From: an uncultured Prevotellaceae bacterium
GTDB taxonomy: Bacteria; Bacteroidota; Bacteroidia; Bacteroidales; Bacteroidaceae
Length of the DNA: 18,914 nucleotides
Assembly: GCA_937898415.1 (NCBI GenBank)
Contig: CALDLA010000090.1
Coordinates: 1 to 18,914 of the forward strand
Direction: 5' to 3'
In this document: positions 13,922 to 18,914 of the stretch, piece after piece
Layout of the letters: every line of letters starts with the position of its first letter
How positions within the stretch are numbered: position 1 is the first letter of the stretch
Notes under the pieces: generated by a model
The model's input: only the letters and a program-made list of their open reading frames with translations
Database searches by the model: none
Told to the model about the DNA's origin: nothing
Translations under genes and position numbers: made by a program

Positions 13922-15170
13922 CATCGGCCAAGCCATCAGCGACGCCTGCTACATCTGGGCGCAAGAGATGAGGCAAGTCTTCCGCGACGAGGGCGTGCTC
14001 ATCTTCTTCATCATCGTGCCGCTGGCTTACCCGCTGCTCTACTCATGGATATACAACAACGAGACCGTACACGAGGTGCCCGTCGTCGTCGTTGACGACA
14101 GCCACTCCTCACTTTCACGACAGTTCATCCGCATGTGCGATGCTTCGGCCGACGTGCGCGTCATCAGCCACGCATCCGACCTCGACGAAGCCAAGTCGAT
14201 GGTCAGCCGACAGCTGGCAAAGGGTATCTATTACATACCCGCCGACTTCGACGTCGCGCTGAACCGCATGGAGCAGGCCACCCTCGGCGTCTATTGCGAC
14301 ATGAGCCTCATGTTGGCCTACAAGGCAATCTACCAGACTGCCGTTGCCGTCACCCAGCAGATGGGCGCCGAACTGCAGACTAGGCTGACACACCCCTACA
14401 CCAAGCGCGAGGCCGAGATTGGCGTGCGACCGCTGGTTTTCGAGGACGTACCCATCTTCAACCCCGCTGGGGGCTACGGCGTCTTCATCCTCCCTGCTGT
14501 CCTCATGCTCATTCTCCAGCAGACACTCGTCCTCGGCATCGGACTATCGGCAGGAACCACCCGCGAGCGCAATCGCTACCACGAGCTCATACCCATCGAC
14601 CGCCACTACCAGGGAGTACTGCGCATCGTCGGTGGCAAGGCCCTCTGCTACTTCATGATCTACGCCGTCATGGGAGCCTACCTCACCATCGTCGTGCCCC
14701 GCCTCTTCTCTTTCGTCACCCTCGTCAGCTGGCAGAACCTACTGGCCATAATGCTCCCTTACCTCCTGGCCTGCATCTTCTTCGGCATGATTGTCTCCTG
14801 CATTGTCCGCTATCGCGAGAACGTCATGCTCCTCATCGTCTTCGTCAGCGTCCCCCTCTTGTTCCTCTCAGGCGTCTCCTGGCCCCAGTCATCCATCCCA
14901 GGCTTCTGGCAGGGCGTCTCCTGGCTCTTCCCCTCCACCTTCGGCATCAGGGCCTTCGTCCGCATGAACACCATGGGTGCCACCCTTGCCGACGTCATCC
15001 TCGAGTACCGTGTCCTCTGGTATCAGACCCTTTTCTATTTCCTCGTCTGCTGCCTCGTCTACCGCCACCAGATCATCCTCTCGCGCAACCACGCCCTTGA
15101 CCGTCTCGAGCGCATCGGCCGCAAACTGCAGGTCGTCGGCCAGATTCGCCGCAGGAAGTCCACCCGATAG
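13905..15170 (+). CDS. ABC-2 type exporter permease, second of two
   Basis: This 421-residue membrane protein has the same plan as its upstream partner: a helix at about 31-50, a periplasmic domain (about 51-188), then further helices at about 190-213, 245-270, 278-302 and 308-326 plus one near 385. The coupling segment TTRERNRYHELIPI is at 218-231, and the C-terminus is strongly basic. The two permeases are diverged paralogues that probably form a heterodimer. Leucine codons here are mostly CTC, whereas the TolC-like and HlyD-like genes use mostly CTG. No ATPase gene follows: the next gene is on the other strand and convergent. No clear terminator was seen in 15171-15238. Confidence 0.9.
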   Translation: MSIFRNIGQAISDACYIWAQEMRQVFRDEGVLIFFIIVPLAYPLLYSWIYNNETVHEVPVVVVDDSHSSLSRQFIRMCDASADVRVISHASDLDEAKSMVSRQLAKGIYYIPADFDVALNRMEQATLGVYCDMSLMLAYKAIYQTAVAVTQQMGAELQTRLTHPYTKREAEIGVRPLVFEDVPIFNPAGGYGVFILPAVLMLILQQTLVLGIGLSAGTTRERNRYHELIPIDRHYQGVLRIVGGKALCYFMIYAVMGAYLTIVVPRLFSFVTLVSWQNLLAIMLPYLLACIFFGMIVSCIVRYRENVMLLIVFVSVPLLFLSGVSWPQSSIPGFWQGVSWLFPSTFGIRAFVRMNTMGATLADVILEYRVLWYQTLFYFLVCCLVYRHQIILSRNHALDRLERIGRKLQVVGQIRRRKSTR

Positions 15171-15238
15171 ATAACCCTTCCTCCGTCCTCTTTCCCCGCT
15201 ATCCGCCGGGTACATTTGTCGGAGATACGTTTCGTGCT

Positions 15239-16339
15239 TTATTTGTTCATCCCTACAATCTTGGTCTTGGGCTGCTCGCGATTGCGGCGGTTGACGACGG
15301 TGACTACCGACTGGGCCAGATTGATGAAGGCCAGTCCCGTGGCGGTTTCGCTGCTGAGGGCGGCAGGGGTGCCCTCGTCGCCGCTGTCGCAGATGCTCTG
15401 TACGAGTGGTATCTGAGCCAGCAGGGGTACCTGCATCTCCTCGGCCAGTTCCTTGCAACCCTCGCGTCCGAAGATGTAGTAGCGGTTGCCGGGCAGTTCG
15501 GCGGGTGTGAACCACGCCATGTTCTCTATCAGTCCGAGGATGGGCACGTTGACCTTCTCATTGCGGTACATGTCGATACCCTTGCGGGCGTCGGCCAGCG
15601 CCACCTGCTGGGGCGTTGAGACGATGACGGCACCGGTGATGGGCAGCGTCTGGAGCAGGGTCAGATGGATGTCGCTGGTGCCCGGCGGGGTGTCAAGGAT
15701 AAAATAGTCGAGCTCGCCCCAGTCGGCATCGGCAATAAGCTGTTTTAGGGCGCTGGTGGCCATGCCGCCGCGCCACAGGGTAGCCGTCGTGGGCGAGACG
15801 AAGAAGCCGATGGAGAGCATCTTAACGCCGTACTGCTCGATGGGGCAGATGAGGTCGCGCCCGTCCACCTTGACGGCATAGGGACGTTTGTCCTCGACGT
15901 TGAACATCTTGGGCATCGAGGGTCCGAAGATGTCGCAGTCCAAGAGTCCTACCTTATAGCCCAGGCGGGCCAGGGCAATCGCCAGGTTGGCCGAGACTGT
16001 CGACTTGCCGACGCCGCCCTTGCCTGAGCTGACGGCGATGATGTTCTTGACGCCGGGCAGCAGCTGTTCCACCTCAGGGCGGGGCGCCGACTTGAACTCT
16101 GTTTTGATGGTCACCTCCACGTCCTGTCCGCAATGGTACTTGATAGCCGCCTCGGCAGCCTTGACGGTGGACTTGAGGAAGGGGTCGGTATCGCGCGGGA
16201 ACTCCAGCACGACGGTCACCTGATTGCCGTTGATGGCGGGCTGGTCGGCCACCATCTGGCTTTCCACTAAGTTCTTCTTTGTGCCGGCATACATGACGGT
16301 AGCCAGCGCGTCGATAATCAGTTTCGGATATAATGTCAT
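15239..16339 (-). CDS. mrp: Mrp/NBP35-family iron-sulfur carrier ATPase
   Basis: This 366-residue protein has an N-terminal MIP18/DUF59-like domain (about 1-85) and a C-terminal P-loop domain. The deviant Walker A SGKGGVGKS is at 105-113, DCDIFGPS at 134-141 and LDTPPGTSD at 215-223, all typical of Mrp (ApbC). Family members carry and transfer Fe-S clusters in the cytosol. The usual CxxC near the C-terminal third is missing; the equivalent stretch reads AWFTPAELPGNRYYIFG (275-291) with no cysteine. I recall the same replacement in other Bacteroidetes, so it looks lineage-typical. It is the last gene of the trmB operon, 29 bases after the LRR gene. Confidence 0.94.
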   Translation of the reverse strand: MTLYPKLIIDALATVMYAGTKKNLVESQMVADQPAINGNQVTVVLEFPRDTDPFLKSTVKAAEAAIKYHCGQDVEVTIKTEFKSAPRPEVEQLLPGVKNIIAVSSGKGGVGKSTVSANLAIALARLGYKVGLLDCDIFGPSMPKMFNVEDKRPYAVKVDGRDLICPIEQYGVKMLSIGFFVSPTTATLWRGGMATSALKQLIADADWGELDYFILDTPPGTSDIHLTLLQTLPITGAVIVSTPQQVALADARKGIDMYRNEKVNVPILGLIENMAWFTPAELPGNRYYIFGREGCKELAEEMQVPLLAQIPLVQSICDSGDEGTPAALSSETATGLAFINLAQSVVTVVNRRNREQPKTKIVGMNK

Positions 16340-16368
16340 ATTCTTCTTTCTTTATTGTATCTGGTGAA

Positions 16369-17979
16369 TTATCTTTCGTTCAGCTTGGGTATTTTCTTCC
16401 ATTGCTTTTCCTGTAGGTAGTTGTTCTTCGTGCCACGGGGAATGTAGAACTGGCAGGCGGCCAGCACGATGTCCTTGAACGACGACTTCGCAATCTTCGG
16501 GGGCAGGGGAGCGTTCACGATGACTTCGCGCAGGCTGACGCACTTAGCAAAGGCCCCGCCGCCGATGTTCTTCAGGCTTACGGAAAGCTCGGCTGAAGAC
16601 AGAGTGTTACACTCGCGGAAGGCGTCGCCGCCAATGTCCCTGACGGCTGGCGGAATGACGATGCTCCTGAGCAGGACGCACTTCTCGAAGGCGCTGCTGC
16701 CGATAGACTGGAGCGTGACGGGCAGCGATATGGAGGCCAGCGAGGAACAGTCCATGAATGCCTTCGACTCAATCTGCCTGACGGAGACGGGCAGGGTGAT
16801 GGAGCGCAGACTGCGGCAGTTGCGGAACGTCTCGCTCTCAATCTCCTCAATGAATCCCCTGACCTCGACACTATCGAGGCTGGTGCAGTTCTGAAAGAGG
16901 CTGGAACCCATTGACTTGATGGTATTGGGTATGTCGATATAGCGCAGGCTGGAACAGTCTTCAAAAGCATGGCTGCTCAGCTTGACCAGCGAATGGGGCA
17001 GCTCGATTTCCGTCAGGTTCTTGCAGTTCTTGAAGGCGCTGTCGCCAATCTTCCTGATGTTCTCTGACAGGGAAACGTCCGTCAGACTGCCGCAATCGCC
17101 GAAGGTATCGTCGCCAAGTTCATCGAGGTCGCCCTGGATGCTGGCCGACTTCAGGCTGTTACACTTCAAGAATACATCGTCGCTCATCTTCTTGACGCCT
17201 TCCAAAACGATAGTCTGCAGGTTGGAACACTCTGCGAAGGCGGCTGCGCCAACCCTTTCAATCTTGTTCAGGCTGATGGCTGTCAGGGACTTGCAGTTGC
17301 GGAAAGCGTTGCTGCCGATGCTTGTCACCGTCTCGGGCACGGTGATTTCCGTCAGCATCTCGCAGTTCTGGAACGTGGAGGTATTAATCGTGCGGATGCT
17401 GCCGCGGATGTTGACCGTAGCCAATGACTTGCAGCCGGCAAAGGCGTTGTTGCCTATTTCCATGACGTTCTCCGAGATGTCCATAGTGGTAAGCTTCGCG
17501 CAGTCCTCAAAGGCGTAGGACTCAATGGTGGTGACGCTTTCAGGGATAGTCAACTCCTTCAGCTCCGTGCAGTTGTCAAAGCAGTTGCGGCTGATGTTCA
17601 GGACGTTGCGGGGCAGGACGGCTCTGACCAGACTCTTGGCTCCGGCAAACAGTGAGCTGGGCAGCATGTTGTTCTCAGTCTTCAAGCCCGTCTTGCCCTC
17701 GGTGATGACGGCCTCGCTCAAGTCAATGCTGGTCACCAGGCACTCGCCAGCCACCTTCTTGTTCACCTTCGTGCGCGTCACTATCAGGTTGAGCAACTTC
17801 AGGTCGGCACCGTTCAGCGGTCCGCTGACCTTCAGTTCAGCTATTTTGAAGCGTATGCTGTCAGGCAGCTGCTTGTCCAGCGTGCCGACGGAGTCGACGC
17901 GGACGCTTATTTGCTGTGCCATGGCCAGCGTGGGCAGTATGGCAGTCAATAGTGTTAGGATGTACTTCTTCATGACCAT
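16369..17979 (-). CDS. BspA-like leucine-rich-repeat surface protein
   Basis: This 536-residue protein has a signal peptide (MKKYILTLLTAILPTLAMA). An N-terminal domain (about 23-105) has the KVSGPLNGADL and IDLSEA segments seen in Prevotella BspA proteins. Seventeen LRR_5-type repeats of 21-24 residues follow, each marked by FxxCxxL (FxxAxxL in the first), and a short C-terminal cap ends the protein. BspA proteins bind host or bacterial surface ligands; here the ligand is unknown. There is no LPxTG, no lipobox and no obvious type IX secretion domain, so how it is held at the surface is unclear. The frame runs upstream to 18135 inside trmB; the start was set at the first ATG after the trmB stop. 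The ATG at 17973, two codons later, is equally possible. Confidence 0.9.
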   Translation of the reverse strand: MVMKKYILTLLTAILPTLAMAQQISVRVDSVGTLDKQLPDSIRFKIAELKVSGPLNGADLKLLNLIVTRTKVNKKVAGECLVTSIDLSEAVITEGKTGLKTENNMLPSSLFAGAKSLVRAVLPRNVLNISRNCFDNCTELKELTIPESVTTIESYAFEDCAKLTTMDISENVMEIGNNAFAGCKSLATVNIRGSIRTINTSTFQNCEMLTEITVPETVTSIGSNAFRNCKSLTAISLNKIERVGAAAFAECSNLQTIVLEGVKKMSDDVFLKCNSLKSASIQGDLDELGDDTFGDCGSLTDVSLSENIRKIGDSAFKNCKNLTEIELPHSLVKLSSHAFEDCSSLRYIDIPNTIKSMGSSLFQNCTSLDSVEVRGFIEEIESETFRNCRSLRSITLPVSVRQIESKAFMDCSSLASISLPVTLQSIGSSAFEKCVLLRSIVIPPAVRDIGGDAFRECNTLSSAELSVSLKNIGGGAFAKCVSLREVIVNAPLPPKIAKSSFKDIVLAACQFYIPRGTKNNYLQEKQWKKIPKLNER

Positions 17980-17987
17980 ATACTTGT

Positions 17988-18761
17988 TTATTTTGCCTTG
18001 TCCAATGAACTTCGCTTGGTGCGATGGTAGGAGCGGTACTCGTCTAGCTCGATTTCCACGTCGGGCTCTTCCAGGGCGGTAGAGTGGGGCAGGTGCCACC
18101 TCATGTAGCGGATGTTCAGTCCACGGGCTATCCACATCTGTTCGTAGTAGGTCTGTACGGACAGCGTGGCCGGTTCGACGTTAAGCGCCGACTGCTGGTC
18201 GTGGTACAGGTCCTCGGTACGGAAGTCCACGGGCAGGTGGTTGTGCTCCACCATGTAGGTGGTGTAGGTAAAGAGAAAGTTGGAGTCGGTCTTCAGGTGT
18301 ATCGTTCCTCCGTCCACCAGGAACCGGCGGTAGCGTTCCATGAAGTAGGTGGACGTCAGTCGCTTGCGCGGGTTCTTCATCTGCGGGTCGCTGAACGTCA
18401 GCCATATCTCCTGCACCTCGTCGGGAGCGAAGAAACGGTCGATGATTTCAATGTTCGTGCGCAGAAAAGCCACGTTCCGCAGCCCTTCGTTCAAGGCTTG
18501 CGTGGCTCCCGTCCACATGCGCGCCCCCTTGATGTCGACACCGATGAAATTCTTGTCGGGGTAGTTGCGCGCCAGTTCCACGGCGTACTCACCCTTGCCG
18601 CAACCCAGTTCGAGCACGATGGGGTTGTCATTCCTGAAAAAATCCTCGCGCCATTTCCCCTGCATCGTGAACGGATGCTCCTCGTAGGTACTGAACGGAT
18701 ACTGGAACACGTTCTCGTAGGTCTCCATATCCGCAAACTTTGCTAATTTTCCTTTGCCCAT
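17988..18761 (-). CDS. trmB: tRNA (guanine-N7-)-methyltransferase
   Basis: This 257-residue enzyme methylates G46 in the tRNA variable loop using S-adenosylmethionine. The SAM-binding motif ELGCGKGEY is at 51-59, followed by GVDIKGARMWTGA (74-86). The active-site region LTFSDPQMKNPRKR (121-134) is the counterpart of the FPDPWPK motif, and KTDS is at 157-160. The N-terminus MGKGKLAKFA matches what I recall for Bacteroidetes TrmB, supporting the ATG at 18761. The gene heads an operon with the LRR gene eight bases downstream and mrp after that. Confidence 0.95.
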   Translation of the reverse strand: MGKGKLAKFADMETYENVFQYPFSTYEEHPFTMQGKWREDFFRNDNPIVLELGCGKGEYAVELARNYPDKNFIGVDIKGARMWTGATQALNEGLRNVAFLRTNIEIIDRFFAPDEVQEIWLTFSDPQMKNPRKRLTSTYFMERYRRFLVDGGTIHLKTDSNFLFTYTTYMVEHNHLPVDFRTEDLYHDQQSALNVEPATLSVQTYYEQMWIARGLNIRYMRWHLPHSTALEEPDVEIELDEYRSYHRTKRSSLDKAK

Positions 18762-18769
18762 AACGACTG

Positions 18770-18800
18770 CAAAGGTAGTGAATAGTTTCGAAATTCACAA
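18770..18800 (-). promoter_or_regulatory. trmB operon promoter, nearly leaderless
   Basis: On the minus strand TTG (18798-18800), 20 bases, then TACCTTTG (18770-18777) match the Bacteroidetes pattern fully. The -7 box ends only eight bases before the trmB ATG, so the 5' leader should be about 3-6 bases. The other promoters in this window leave roughly 18-35 bases. Confidence 0.75.
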
Positions 18801-18860
18801 CTCTTTGTTGAGACAAACACACCGCCATTTAACGTTTTTTCTGAAAATAGGTGTTAGATG

Positions 18861-18874
18861 GTAACTACTCAGTC
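18861..18874 (-). repeat. 14-bp inverted match, right copy
   Basis: GTAACTACTCAGTC is the exact reverse complement of 39-52. The rest of the flank from 18801 to 18914 holds no gene or other structure that I can see. Confidence 0.45.
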
Positions 18875-18914
18875 CTCATTACAGCTTCAGTAATCAGCAG
18901 TTGGATGCCGTTAA

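Noticed and set aside
12950..13936. 328-codon minus-strand open frame opposite the first permease
   Set aside because: Its protein is rich in Glu, His and Gly with no pattern, a typical antisense shadow of a membrane-protein gene.
15171..15238. Terminator between the convergent permease and mrp genes
   Set aside because: Only a 4-bp stem (CCCG/CGGG near 15197-15212) without a T-tract is seen, too weak to call.
17980..18135. N-terminal extension of the LRR protein into trmB
   Set aside because: The extra 52 residues are basic and low in complexity, lie inside trmB in another frame, and would bury the signal peptide.

Overview
The window looks like chromosomal DNA of a Bacteroidales bacterium, most likely Prevotella or a close relative. 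Four promoters have the Bacteroidetes form TTG-N20-TAnnTTTG. The gene content fits too: DUF4492-cydAB, a BspA-type leucine-rich-repeat protein, a DUF4421-like outer-membrane protein and a Mrp protein without the CxxC motif. GC content is moderately high by eye in the genes and lower in the spacers. No rRNA, tRNA, CRISPR array or intact transposase gene was found. Family names come from motif recognition without a database search.

Region 1 (1-887) has no convincing gene but holds several unrelated repeat families. These are a 24-bp array resembling an IS21-family transposon end with a hairpin terminator inside it (113-217), two copies of a 56-bp direct repeat (445-500 and 640-695), and a 21-bp array of small palindromes (718-800). 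There is also a short duplication at the 3' end of the next gene (862-903).

Region 2 (888-2894) has two divergent genes for exported proteins, a DUF4380-like protein (-) and an alpha/beta hydrolase (+). A 17-bp-stem bidirectional terminator follows.

Region 3 (2895-5874) is a minus-strand operon, DUF4492-cydA-cydB, for the cytochrome bd oxidase used in microaerobic respiration and oxygen scavenging.

Region 4 (5938-9240, +) has a patatin phospholipase fused to POTRA and beta-barrel domains, overlapped by a DUF4421-like outer-membrane protein gene.

Region 5 (9259-15170, +) is a five-gene operon: membrane-anchored coiled-coil protein, TolC-like channel, HlyD-like adaptor and two ABC-2 permeases. 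Together they make an envelope-spanning exporter with no ATPase gene beside it.

Region 6 (15239-18800, -) is trmB, a 17-repeat BspA-like LRR gene and mrp. It appears to be one transcript, with a surface-protein gene between two housekeeping genes. The trmB promoter sits so close to its ATG that the mRNA should be almost leaderless.

A 14-bp inverted match lies near the two window ends (39-52 and 18861-18874). The most notable items are the ATPase-less exporter with its coiled-coil partner, the LRR gene inside the trmB-mrp operon, and the repeat-dense 0.9-kb spacer.
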